47,033 bases of DNA, from the NCBI GenBank assembly GCA_964469555.1, contig CAYYAQ010000021.1:1-47033 (forward strand), given 5' to 3'. Position numbers and translations under genes: made by a program. Of the stretch, positions 1-8,052 are shown piece by piece. Numbering within the stretch: the stretch's first letter is position 1; each line of letters opens with the position of its first letter. Under the pieces are notes generated by a model, which saw only the letters and a program-made list of their open reading frames with translations, was not told the origin of the DNA and did no database searches. Source of the stretch: CAYYAQ01 sp964469555. Lineage in GTDB: Bacteria > Planctomycetota > UBA1135 > UBA2386.

Positions 1-176
1 AGACGGTCTCGTCATGTCTTACACGGTGACCGACGCCGTCACACCCGCCGAGGTCTACGTCAACCGGGGCGACGGCACCCTGCAGCGGCGAGTGACAGCA
101 TTCAACGACGGGTGGCTCGCCCGCGTCCTCGCGCGCGAGGATCGTCGCCACGACGCCCATGGGAAGGGCGCCCGGC
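1..176. other. Window-edge stretch, coding status unresolved
   Basis: Both strands are open here. On the plus strand a frame entering from the window start reads through residues such as VYVNRGDGTLQRR, which recalls an FG-GAP/VCBS-type repeat, but it then degenerates into an arginine-rich tail and runs into the 3' end of mtnA. On the minus strand an ATG at about 160 opens a frame that leaves the window and could be a gene downstream of mtnA. I cannot decide between them from 176 bases. Confidence 0.2.
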
Positions 177-1211
177 CTAGGTCTTCGAATCGAGATTCTG
201 CCGGATCGCGTCGACGCTGATTGGTCGGATGATGCCGCGGTCCGTGATCAGCCCGGTCAACATCGTCGCGGGCGTGACATCGAACGCGGGATTCCGCGCC
301 CCGACACCCGGCGCGGCGATCCGCTGGCCGTTCACGGCGAGCACCTCTTCGGGGTCCCGGTCTTCGATCGGGATCTCGGTCCCGTCCGCGATCGTCATGT
401 CGAACGTGCTCGAAGGCGCCACCACGTACATCGGCACATCGTGCGCTTTCGCAGCGAGCGCCACCGCGTACGTGCCCACCTTGTTGGCCGCGTCACCGTT
501 GCTCGCCACCCGGTCCGCGCCCGTGAAGATGATGTCGACTTCGCCCCGCGCGATCAGGCCGGCGGCGGCGGAGTCCGGGATGACATCGACCGGGATGCCC
601 TCTTCGTGCAGTTCGAGCGCCGTCAGCCGTGCGCCTTGAAGCAGCGGTCGGGTCTCGTCGGCGAGTACCCGGAACTTCGTGCCGCGGCGCCACGCCGCGA
701 ACATCACGGACAACGCCGTGCCATCGCCCGTAGTCGCGAGTCGCCCCGCATTGCAGTGCGTGAGCACGGTCATGCCGTCCTTGATCAGGTCTGCGCCGAA
801 CTCGCCCATGCGCTGGCAGAGGGCGACGTCCTCCGAGTGGATCGCCCGGGCCTCGTCGAGCAACGCGTCGAGTGTCGGTTCGCGAGTTCCTCGTTTCTGC
901 ACCCGGCGCACCGCCCAATTGAGGTTGACGGCCGTCGGTCGGGTCACGGCGATCCTGTCGCCAACCTCTGCGAGCGCGGATGCGAACGCCGCGTCGTCTG
1001 CGGGCGCCGCCTCGCGCATGCCCAGCACGACTCCGTAGGCCGCGGCCACACCGATCGCCGGCGCTCCCCGGACCGCGAGCCTCTGGATCGCGTCGATCAC
1101 GACGAGGTGTTGGGTGATCTCGAGGACGACGTGTGCGTTGGGGAGCAGCGTCTGGTCGAGCAGCAACAGGTGCCCGTCCGTTCCGCCGCTCCATTCGATG
1201 GTCGGGTCCAT
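177..1211 (-). CDS. mtnA: Methylthioribose-1-phosphate isomerase
   Basis: Isomerises 5-methylthioribose 1-phosphate to methylthioribulose 1-phosphate in the cytosolic methionine salvage pathway. At 344 residues it has normal family length. The substrate loop RGAPAIGVAAAYG lies at about 48-60. The catalytic cysteine is C153 in THCNAG and the catalytic aspartate is D233 in FTGADRVASNGD, both expected for MtnA and distinguishing it from eIF2B subunits, which lack the pair. The ATG start gives the expected N-terminus (MDPTIEW). It begins 3 bases after the purE stop, so it is probably the last gene of a purC-purE-mtnA transcript. No other methionine salvage gene is visible in the window. Confidence 0.95.
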   Translation of the reverse strand: MDPTIEWSGGTDGHLLLLDQTLLPNAHVVLEITQHLVVIDAIQRLAVRGAPAIGVAAAYGVVLGMREAAPADDAAFASALAEVGDRIAVTRPTAVNLNWAVRRVQKRGTREPTLDALLDEARAIHSEDVALCQRMGEFGADLIKDGMTVLTHCNAGRLATTGDGTALSVMFAAWRRGTKFRVLADETRPLLQGARLTALELHEEGIPVDVIPDSAAAGLIARGEVDIIFTGADRVASNGDAANKVGTYAVALAAKAHDVPMYVVAPSSTFDMTIADGTEIPIEDRDPEEVLAVNGQRIAAPGVGARNPAFDVTPATMLTGLITDRGIIRPISVDAIRQNLDSKT

Positions 1212-1214
1212 TCT

Positions 1215-1715
1215 CTACCCCCGTTTGGCGCGAACCGCCTCGTCCTTCGCCAAGGTCTTCATCCGGTCCGCGTCAGTGAATGCTTCCAGACGCGCTGCGA
1301 GCGCGTCGTCGGACAACGCGAGGATGCGCGCGGCCAGGAGGGCGGCGTTCTTCGCGCCGCTCGATCCGATTCCGAGCGTGCCGACGGGAATCCCGGGCGG
1401 CATCATCACCGTGGCGAGCAGCGCGTCTTGCCCCTTCAGCGGTCCCGCGTCTACGGGGATACCGAGGACCGGCAGGCGCGAGTGCGCGGCGAGCGCGCCC
1501 GCGAGGTGCGCCGCCATTCCGGCTGCCCCGACGAGGACCTTGATTCCCTGGTCCTTGGCGCCCTTGGCAAAGTTCGTCGCTTCTTCCGGCGTACGGTGCG
1601 CGGACAGGATGCGTACGTGGTACCCGATCTCGAGTTCGTCGAGGATCTTGAATCCACCCTCGAGCGTCGGGAGATCGGAATCCGAACCGAGTAGAAATGC
1701 TACGGGCTTCGTCAT
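1215..1715 (-). CDS. purE: N5-carboxyaminoimidazole ribonucleotide mutase (PurE)
   Basis: Converts N5-CAIR to CAIR in purine synthesis. The 166-residue protein matches a class I PurE: the phosphate-binding GSDSD near the N-terminus, SAHRTPE with the key histidine at about 40-46, the GAAGMAAHLAG glycine-rich loop, and PVGTLGIGSSGAKNAALLA towards the C-terminus. It lies 6 bases after the purC stop and 3 bases before mtnA on the same strand, so all three are probably cotranscribed. No purK, which would supply N5-CAIR, is in the window. Confidence 0.95.
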   Translation of the reverse strand: MTKPVAFLLGSDSDLPTLEGGFKILDELEIGYHVRILSAHRTPEEATNFAKGAKDQGIKVLVGAAGMAAHLAGALAAHSRLPVLGIPVDAGPLKGQDALLATVMMPPGIPVGTLGIGSSGAKNAALLAARILALSDDALAARLEAFTDADRMKTLAKDEAVRAKRG

Positions 1716-1721
1716 GGCGTA

Positions 1722-2597
1722 TTAAGTTGTGAGGCGGCGGGCGATGTCCGCGTACGTCTCTGCCGTTTTGGCGACGACCTCCTCGGGCAGTGTTGGCGGC
1801 GGCGGTTGCTTGTTCCAGTCCGTCGTCTCCAGGTAGTCGCGAAGATACTGCTTGTCGAACGATGTCGGCTTGCCGCCGGGTACGACTTCCTCGGTGGGCC
1901 AGAACCGGCTGCTGTCCGCGGTGAGGCATTCGTCGATCAGGATGAGTTCCCCGTCGAGGAGGCCAAACTCGAACTTGGTGTCGGCGATCACGATGCCGCG
2001 CTCCGTGGCGTAGTCGCGACCCGTGGAGTACAGAGCGAGCGCGGCGTCCCGGGCCTTTTCGGCGACTTCCCGTCCGACGAGCTCCACGGTTTGCTCGAAC
2101 GAGATCGGCATGTCGTGGCCTTCGTCGGCCTTGGTCGACGGCGTCAGGATCGCGGGCTCGATCTGGCTGTCGTGTTGCATGCCCTCGGGCAGATCGATTC
2201 CGGAAACGGCGCCGTCCTTCTGGTAGTCCTTCCAGCCGGAGCCGGTCAGGTAGCCGCGGACGACCCACTCGACGGGCAGCGGCTCGCAGCGCCTGCACCG
2301 CATCGTGCGACCGCGCAGGGTGTCCTTGTGCTTGTCCGGCACGTCGTCCCAGGCGTCCACGTCGACGCTCAGGAAGTGGTTGGGCACGACGCTCTCGAGC
2401 TTTGCGAACCAGAAGGCGGACAAGCTGGTGAGCACCTGCCCCTTGCCGGGGATCGGCTCCGCCATCACGACGTCGAATGCCGAGATTCGATCGGTCGTGA
2501 CCAGGAGGAGATCGCCGCCGAGGATGTAGAGGTCGCGGACCTTGCCACTGCCAATTTTCTCGGCGAAGGGCAGGTCGGTTCCGATGACGCTGTTCAA
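1722..2597 (-). CDS. purC: SAICAR synthase (PurC), long form
   Basis: Joins CAIR and aspartate with ATP to form SAICAR, the step after PurE. Recognised by GKVRDLY at the start, TTDRISAFDVVMAEPIPGKG (ATP-binding region), the VVRGYLTGSGWKDYQ segment and IADTKFEFG near the C-terminus. At 291 residues it is of the longer type, like yeast Ade1, rather than the roughly 237-residue E. coli enzyme. The start codon is TTG, with GGAG about 10 bases upstream; no ATG gives a sensible N-terminus. The 95-base spacer upstream is shared with the divergent aroA gene and should hold both promoters. Confidence 0.94.
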   Translation of the reverse strand: MNSVIGTDLPFAEKIGSGKVRDLYILGGDLLLVTTDRISAFDVVMAEPIPGKGQVLTSLSAFWFAKLESVVPNHFLSVDVDAWDDVPDKHKDTLRGRTMRCRRCEPLPVEWVVRGYLTGSGWKDYQKDGAVSGIDLPEGMQHDSQIEPAILTPSTKADEGHDMPISFEQTVELVGREVAEKARDAALALYSTGRDYATERGIVIADTKFEFGLLDGELILIDECLTADSSRFWPTEEVVPGGKPTSFDKQYLRDYLETTDWNKQPPPPTLPEEVVAKTAETYADIARRLTT

Positions 2598-2692
2598 AGT
2601 GTCGTATCTCCGTAGTGCCGGGTGAGTCCTTGGATCAAAAGTAAGCCTGGGTTCAGGTCCGAGATGTTAGAAACCTCGCAGGCAGCAAGACA

Positions 2693-3937
2693 GTGAGGAT
2701 TCGGATTGCACCAAGAGTCGGGGGGGTTCCTGAGGATCGCAGCGTTCCCCCAATCCCGACGAGCAAGAGCCACGCCCAGCGGGCGATGTGTCTCGCGGCG
2801 TTTCTGCCGTGCGAGACGAGGGTGGACTCCCTGCCCGATTCCCGCGATGTGAAGACCCTGGCGGCGGCGCTCGCAGTGCTTTGCGGGCCTGCGACGACCG
2901 ATCTGCCGGCGGACGACCTGGCAGCGGTGGATCTCGTGGACAATGGGACCGCGCTGCGGATCCTCTCCGTGCTCGTGCCGATCCTGGGGCTGGCCTGTGA
3001 AATCGAGGCCGGCCCGCGGCTGCGCGCCCGCCCGATGGAGGCCGCGTTCGAGTTTCTCGAGCGATATGGCGCGTCCTGCACCCAATCGTGGCCACGTCGC
3101 GTGGACGGGCGCGGGGTGGCGTGGCCGGAGGAACTTGTCGTCTGCGCCCGCACGACGACCCAGGTCGGGACCGGGGTGCTCCTCGGCGCGGCCATCCGGG
3201 TGGCGCGGGGCGACGCGGAGCGTCACCTCGTCCGAATCACCGCGCCCACGGCTCCGGACTACCTGTTCGTCACCACCGAGGTGCTGAAGTGGTTCGGAAT
3301 CGAGGTAGCCACCTGGTGGGACGAGGCGGACCTCGTCGTGGACCTCTCGGGTTTTGAGACTCCTGCGCCGGACCACGTGGTCGAGATTCCGCCGGACCCC
3401 TCGAGCTACACGTTCGTCGCCGCCTTCTTCGCGATCCACGACGCGGACACGCTGCCGTCCGTGCAGCGGGACGATCCACACCCCGACTGGTTGTTCGAGG
3501 ATGATCTCCGAAGACTTCTCGACGCGCCGCCCAATGAGGAGCTGGTGTTCAAGGAGATCGGTCGGCGTCCCGACACCTTTCCGTGCCTCGCCGCCGTCGC
3601 CGCCCTGCGCTGTGGCCGGACGACGTTCGTGGGCGCGCCGGCCCTCCGACACAAGGAGAGCGACCGCATCCGCGCGATGGCGGGCGCGCTGCAGGCGCTG
3701 GGCGTCACCTGTGAAGAGCACGCGGACGGCCTCACCGTCGAGGGCCCGATGCCCGTGCACGACGCGCCGGTGTTCGTCGAGACGCCTGACGACCATCGCA
3801 TCGTCATGGCGGTGTCGCTGCTCGGCACGCGGATTCCCGGCGGGGTCGACATCGCGAACGCCGAGGCGGTGGCGAAGAGCTGGCCGGACTACTTCGATTG
3901 GCTGGCGAGCGTGAGCGAAGTGACGCGATACGAATAG
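2693..3937 (+). CDS. aroA: 3-phosphoshikimate 1-carboxyvinyltransferase (EPSP synthase), divergent
   Basis: Transfers enolpyruvyl from PEP to shikimate 3-phosphate in the shikimate pathway. The 414-residue protein keeps most EPSP synthase landmarks: SKSHAQR with K25, S26 and R30, LPDSRDVKTL, TTTQVGTG, PPDPSSYTF, the DTFPCL segment carrying the catalytic-type aspartate, RHKESDRIR, and DDHRIVMA. The usual GNAGTxxR PEP loop is altered to DNGTALRIL and the N-terminus is short, so it is a diverged member. The GTG start at 2693 is required to include the KS motif. It is divergent from purC and ends 34 bases before the convergent lipoprotein gene. A related enolpyruvyl transferase role is less likely given the RHKESDR and DDHRI motifs. 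Confidence 0.85.
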   Translation: MRIRIAPRVGGVPEDRSVPPIPTSKSHAQRAMCLAAFLPCETRVDSLPDSRDVKTLAAALAVLCGPATTDLPADDLAAVDLVDNGTALRILSVLVPILGLACEIEAGPRLRARPMEAAFEFLERYGASCTQSWPRRVDGRGVAWPEELVVCARTTTQVGTGVLLGAAIRVARGDAERHLVRITAPTAPDYLFVTTEVLKWFGIEVATWWDEADLVVDLSGFETPAPDHVVEIPPDPSSYTFVAAFFAIHDADTLPSVQRDDPHPDWLFEDDLRRLLDAPPNEELVFKEIGRRPDTFPCLAAVAALRCGRTTFVGAPALRHKESDRIRAMAGALQALGVTCEEHADGLTVEGPMPVHDAPVFVETPDDHRIVMAVSLLGTRIPGGVDIANAEAVAKSWPDYFDWLASVSEVTRYE

Positions 3938-3971
3938 GGACCTGTCGTCCCCAGGAGCGGCGACTCCCGGG

Positions 3972-5234
3972 CTACTTCGGGTCGAGCTTACGCGTCGCGA
4001 TCATGAAGTTCAGCTCCGTCGAGTCCAGCCTGGGACGACGGTCTTCCAGGTCGTTGTCGACGATCACCACGGCGCCAAACGACTTGTCCACAGCGGCAGT
4101 CCACGTCTCCCCCGGCGGCCCCTTCACGGTGAGGACGATGCGGTTGGTGAACTTCCCGCCGCCGTCACTGGAGAAGGCGTACGTGCCCTGGTATTCGAAC
4201 TTGCCTGCGTTGTTGCCGGCGCTGCCCACGCCCGTCAGGGTCCATCCGCCCGCGTCCGTGAACTCGATCGTGCCATTGGCGGCGTCGATGCCGGACGCGC
4301 CGGTCCTCACGAAGATCGTGTGCATCCCGAAGTAGTAGGTCCCGGCGAGGGCTTTGCGACCGGCGGCCTGGTCGACGATCGCCGTGGTGAACTTCCGGAC
4401 GAGAGCGATGAAACCGGCGGCGACCCCGGTGTCCTGGGTGTCGACGCCGAGGATCACGTCCAGGCTCTCGCCGCACGTGAACGTGCGCGCATCGGAGATC
4501 GCGCCGACCCGGTAGTCGAGCCTCGTGATGTTGATGCAGTGGTTGGCGGCGCCCATCGCGCTTCCAGTGAACACGATGTTCGCGCCGGACGATTCGTTGC
4601 CGGTGCCGGTGATCGCGCGTGGCGCGCCTTCTGTACCCGCGGCGATCGTCAAACTACCTTCCACCGACCGACCGACCTCGTTCTCGTCGGGGAGCGTCTT
4701 CTTGCTGAAGATCACGTGCTGCGAGAACATGTGATAGTCGCCGGCTGGATCCGGGATCTTGTCGTCGACCGCGTCGGTGCCGATGAATGTGCCCACGGAG
4801 GGGCTGCTCGTCGGCGCGAATCGATCGGTGAAGAAGAAGACCCCCGCCTGCTCGAGGCTCGGACTGACCTTGTCGTGCACCGCCTCGCGGTAGGCGCCGA
4901 TGAAGCGGGTGGTGGCGGAGCCCGCGACGGGGACGACGAGGAAGAGCTCGCCTTTCGCCGTGAGGCTGTAGTTCTGGGGCGTGGAAGTGCCGGTGGTGCG
5001 CGTGATCGAGTATTCGCTCGCCTCTGACATCGTGAAGATGCCGATGTCGGTACCGATCGAGGTTCGCGGAATCGGGAACTTCGGGATGCTGCGCGTGCCG
5101 CCCAGGCCGAACATGTTGTGGCTGGCAGCGATCTTGATCTCGCTGATATCCCGGTCTTCGCTCCCTCCGGTGGAGCACGCGAAGAGCGACATCGTGGCGG
5201 CGGTGAGGGTGAGGAGCAGGCGGGTCGAAGTCAT
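3972..5234 (-). CDS. Predicted lipoprotein of unknown function
   Basis: A 420-residue protein with a lipoprotein signal: basic start, hydrophobic stretch, then SLFAC with C20 as the likely lipidation site, followed by a serine/glycine-rich linker. The mature part is rich in beta-strand-like segments with repeated aromatic and glycine patterns (for example GTYYFGMHTIF and KFEYQGTYAF), has no membrane segments and no enzyme motif that I recognise. It is divergent from another predicted lipoprotein at 5527-6549 across a 292-base spacer; both probably act at the cell envelope. Function cannot be assigned. Confidence 0.85.
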   Translation of the reverse strand: MTSTRLLLTLTAATMSLFACSTGGSEDRDISEIKIAASHNMFGLGGTRSIPKFPIPRTSIGTDIGIFTMSEASEYSITRTTGTSTPQNYSLTAKGELFLVVPVAGSATTRFIGAYREAVHDKVSPSLEQAGVFFFTDRFAPTSSPSVGTFIGTDAVDDKIPDPAGDYHMFSQHVIFSKKTLPDENEVGRSVEGSLTIAAGTEGAPRAITGTGNESSGANIVFTGSAMGAANHCINITRLDYRVGAISDARTFTCGESLDVILGVDTQDTGVAAGFIALVRKFTTAIVDQAAGRKALAGTYYFGMHTIFVRTGASGIDAANGTIEFTDAGGWTLTGVGSAGNNAGKFEYQGTYAFSSDGGGKFTNRIVLTVKGPPGETWTAAVDKSFGAVVIVDNDLEDRRPRLDSTELNFMIATRKLDPK

Positions 5235-5253
5235 CGGTCGTCTCCCGGGGAAT

Positions 5254-5270
5254 CAGGGGTCAGGCCCCTG
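5254..5270. repeat. CAGGGG/CCCCTG inverted repeat in divergent spacer
   Basis: The arms CAGGGG (5254-5259) and CCCCTG (5265-5270) pair perfectly around a 5-base loop, 20 bases upstream of the lipoprotein start at 5234. The same arms in the opposite order occur at 5401-5415 on the other side of the spacer. The element could be an operator, a small hairpin in the leader, or a degenerate REP-like element. Confidence 0.5.
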
Positions 5271-5395
5271 TCTTGGGGTCGCGGTGGGGGCAGCCCGACC
5301 AAGAGCGGGCGGCGGAAAGTGTATGGGGGACGTGCACGGGGCACACGGTTTTTGTCGACGGTCGAGAGCTGCGGCCATAGCGGCAAAAAGTCCTG

Positions 5396-5423
5396 TTGCC
5401 CCCCTGACACAGGGGTCTATACC
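5396..5423 (+). promoter_or_regulatory. Candidate promoter with an overlapping palindrome
   Basis: TTGCCC (5396-5401) and TATACC (5418-5423) are separated by 16 bases and would suit a sigma70-like promoter for the gene at 5527. The palindrome CCCCTG-aca-CAGGGG (5401-5415) fills the spacer between these boxes, where a repressor would block transcription. This is pattern matching only; promoter consensus for this lineage is not known to me. Confidence 0.3.
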
Positions 5424-5526
5424 GGGCCCCACACGAAAGGGGATCCGCACATGGCCAGACCCCTCCGCCCCCTCTTCCAGTGGACGGTACCCCAGCGAGG
5501 GGCCCTCGGTTTCCGATACGAGTTCT

Positions 5527-6549
5527 ATGCGCGGTTCGACAGTCCTCAGGTTCGCCAGTTTCCTCGTCGCTGCATGCGGTGCGTTGTCGTTGGCCGGTTG
5601 CGTCACGCCCACCGGTTTCGGTGGCCCCTTGCCCGTACGCAATCAGCACCCCGCCCACCTCGTCGTCCTTCGCCTGGAGCCAACCTCGGCGCAGACGTTG
5701 CCGGCCGACGCCACGCGGGTCGACCTGTCGCTCGGCTACAGCAGCCTGTTCCTTCGTGGAAAATCCGCGACGGACACGTTCGTCATGGACGGCGAGCTCC
5801 TGCGCACGGCGCTGGGGGCGCGGGTCGGGCTGACCGACACGCTGCAGTTCGACTTCGCGATACCGACGCTGCACACGACAGGTGGGTTCCTGGACCATGC
5901 GGTGCAGGAGTGGCACGAGCTGCTCAACACGCCCGAGTCCGGCCGCGATTTGGTGCCTGATGGCGCCTACCAGGTCGGCGCGACGCGCAACGGCCAGGCC
6001 GTCTTCTCGATGCGGGAGACGTCGCTCGCGTTGATGGATATTCCGCTGGGCTTGACCTGGCAGTTGATCGGACCCACCGAGAAGTGCCCGGCCGCGCTCG
6101 CGGTGCGTGGCGCGGTGGAGTTGCCGACTGGAAATGCCAAGGACGGGATGGGCAACGGCGGTTTCGACTTCGCCCTGGGCGTGGTGGGGGAGGTGTGGAG
6201 GGGGCCGATCGCCCTGAGTGCCCACGCCGAGTACACGCTCACGCACACGCCGAACCAGGCCCGGGCTGTCGGGGTGGACTACGCCGACCTCGGGAGCGGT
6301 GGCGTCGGGCTGGAGGTCGCCCTGGCTGCGGACACCGCCTTCTTGTTGCAGCTGGAAGTCGACCAGTCGGTGCTCCGCAACCTCAACGGCGTGAACACCG
6401 GCGGCACCCACGTGATGCTCTGGCTGGGACTCCGCAGCCGGCTCAGCGAGGATCTGTCCATGGAGTTCTCGTTCGGGGAGGACATGACCCACGAAGTATC
6501 GCCGGACTTCACGGTCTTTCTCGGCTTTCGGCTCGACGTGGGCCGGTAG
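5527..6549 (+). CDS. DUF3187-like outer membrane beta-barrel protein with a lipoprotein-type signal
   Basis: The reading frame is open far upstream, but the ATG at 5527 gives a clean signal sequence ending in the lipobox LAGC (C25), so I take this start, giving 340 residues. The mature protein alternates hydrophobic and polar residues in strand-like runs. Segments such as RGAVELPTGNAKDGMGNGG and the C-terminal EFSFGEDMTHEVSPDFTV leading to a final aromatic strand resemble the DUF3187 family of predicted outer membrane barrels. A lipobox on a barrel-like protein is unusual, and the cysteine may instead be incidental to an ordinary signal peptide. The gene is divergent from the lipoprotein at 3972-5234 and 27 bases upstream of the AhpD-like gene. 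Confidence 0.75.
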   Translation: MRGSTVLRFASFLVAACGALSLAGCVTPTGFGGPLPVRNQHPAHLVVLRLEPTSAQTLPADATRVDLSLGYSSLFLRGKSATDTFVMDGELLRTALGARVGLTDTLQFDFAIPTLHTTGGFLDHAVQEWHELLNTPESGRDLVPDGAYQVGATRNGQAVFSMRETSLALMDIPLGLTWQLIGPTEKCPAALAVRGAVELPTGNAKDGMGNGGFDFALGVVGEVWRGPIALSAHAEYTLTHTPNQARAVGVDYADLGSGGVGLEVALAADTAFLLQLEVDQSVLRNLNGVNTGGTHVMLWLGLRSRLSEDLSMEFSFGEDMTHEVSPDFTVFLGFRLDVGR

Positions 6550-6576
6550 CCGCGGCGTTCCGTAGAATCAGCAGTC

Positions 6577-6912
6577 ATGGCAGACTCCTACTACAAGGGC
6601 GATCACCTCACGCGATTCTCGGAGGTGGGCAAGAACCGCCCCGAGCTCGCGGAGAAATTCTTCGACTACTACGGCGCGGTGATGGGGGAGGGCGCGATCG
6701 CGGTCCGCGAGAAGTGCCTGATGGCGCTCGCGGTAGCCCACGCGATCCAATGTCCCTACTGCATCGACGCATACTCCAAGAAGAGCCTGGAGAACGGCGC
6801 GGATCTGGACCAGATGACGGAGGCCGCCCACGTCGCGACCGCGATCCGCGGCGGCGCCAGCCTCGTGCACGGGATGCAGATGCGTGGCCACCACGACCAC
6901 CTCTCGATGTGA
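6577..6912 (+). CDS. Arsenosugar-biosynthesis-associated AhpD-like (carboxymuconolactone decarboxylase family) protein
   Basis: A 111-residue AhpD/CMD-fold protein with the redox pair C59 and C62 in QCPYCIDAYSKKS, followed by the helix that carries the family histidine late in the protein. This short variant is known to sit beside the radical SAM enzyme ArsS, and arsS follows 14 bases downstream here. The known family suggests peroxidase or thiol-disulfide chemistry, but its role in arsenosugar formation is not established. The ATG start is preceded by 27 bases after the upstream stop. It is probably cotranscribed with arsS. Confidence 0.85.
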   Translation: MADSYYKGDHLTRFSEVGKNRPELAEKFFDYYGAVMGEGAIAVREKCLMALAVAHAIQCPYCIDAYSKKSLENGADLDQMTEAAHVATAIRGGASLVHGMQMRGHHDHLSM

Positions 6913-6926
6913 TCGACTGATCCGGG

Positions 6927-7892
6927 ATGACCAACCGCTTCGATACAGCGCTAGCGACCCGTACACAGCCGCACTTGCACGCTGCGACTGTCGACACGCT
7001 ACAGGTGAACGTCGGGAAGCTGTGCAACCAGGCGTGCCGGCATTGCCACGTCGATGCGGGCCCGCATCAGACTGGCGCGGACGTCAACATGAACGCGGAG
7101 GTCGCGGACGCGGTACTGCGCGTGCTGAAGGACGCCGGGATCGGCACGATCGATCTGACCGGCGGCGCACCCGAACTCAACCCGAACTTCCGGCGGCTGG
7201 TGACCGAGTCACGGAAGCTCGGTGTCCACGTGATCGACCGGTGCAACCTGTCGGTGTTGTTCGAACCCGGACAAACCGACCTCGCAGAGTTCCTCGCGGC
7301 GCAGCAGGTCGAGATCGTCGCGAGCCTGCCGTTCTACAAGAAGGACCGGACGGACCGGCAGCGCGGCGCCGGTGTGTTCGACAAGAGCGTGCTCGGCCTG
7401 CAGAAGCTGAACGCGCTGGGCTATGGTCGAACCGACGAGCGGCGGCTCAACCTGGTCTTCAACCCGGTCGGCGCGTATTTGCCCGGCGGGCAGGCCGGAC
7501 TCCAGGCGTCGTACAAGCATGAGCTGTTCGACCACTTCGGGATCGAGTTCCACAGCCTGTTCTGCATCACCAACATGCCGATCAACCGATTCGCGGACTG
7601 GCTGCGCACGTCGGGGAACTTCGACGAGTACATGGAGACCCTGGTCAACGCGTTCAATCCCACGGCGGTGGACGGGCTGATGTGTCGCAACCTGATCTCG
7701 ATCGGTCCCGACGGGGCGATCTTCGACTGCGACTTCAACCAGATGCTAAACCTGCCGGTTTCGCCGACGGCGCCGCAGAACATCCGGGACTTCGATCTGC
7801 AGGCCCTGCTCACGCGCCGGGTCGTGACCGACGACCACTGCCTGGGCTGCACGGCGGGAGCGGGGAGCTCGTGTGGTGGGTCGTTGACCTGA
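6927..7892 (+). CDS. arsS: ArsS-type radical SAM protein (arsenosugar biosynthesis)
   Basis: A 321-residue radical SAM protein. The cluster motif is C33-xxx-C37-xx-C40 in GKLCNQACRHCHVDAGP, where the first two positions and the following DAGP match the ArsS family. The SAM-binding glycine motif is DLTGGAPELNP at about 79-89, and DRCNLSVL follows. The C-terminus carries a cysteine-rich end (CLGCTAGAGSSC) typical of this family and probably binding an additional cluster. ArsS enzymes are linked to conversion of dimethylated arsenic with SAM into 5'-deoxyadenosyl arsenic precursors of arsenosugars. The usual partner methyltransferase ArsM is not in the window, so substrate supply must be elsewhere or the substrate may differ. 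Confidence 0.9.
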   Translation: MTNRFDTALATRTQPHLHAATVDTLQVNVGKLCNQACRHCHVDAGPHQTGADVNMNAEVADAVLRVLKDAGIGTIDLTGGAPELNPNFRRLVTESRKLGVHVIDRCNLSVLFEPGQTDLAEFLAAQQVEIVASLPFYKKDRTDRQRGAGVFDKSVLGLQKLNALGYGRTDERRLNLVFNPVGAYLPGGQAGLQASYKHELFDHFGIEFHSLFCITNMPINRFADWLRTSGNFDEYMETLVNAFNPTAVDGLMCRNLISIGPDGAIFDCDFNQMLNLPVSPTAPQNIRDFDLQALLTRRVVTDDHCLGCTAGAGSSCGGSLT

Positions 7893-7929
7893 ATTGGGAC
7901 CCCGGTGCCTGGCCCGACCCTCCCATCCG

Positions 7930-7965
7930 CATCATTAAGTTAACATAACGAACATTATCAGAACC
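7930..7965. promoter_or_regulatory. AT-rich island upstream of the sugar kinase gene
   Basis: A roughly 30-base AT-rich patch containing TTAAGTTAACATAACGAAC stands out sharply from the GC-rich surroundings in the 160-base spacer between arsS and the kinase gene. Such patches often mark promoters or regulator sites in GC-rich genomes. I cannot define boxes or a strand with confidence. Confidence 0.3.
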
Positions 7966-8052
7966 CCGGATAGAGGAGCCAATCGCCGTAACTCGTGTGT
8001 TTTTCCGGGTCTACTCTCGAAGCCCTGCCTCCCGCCCGCTTAGCATGTCGCC

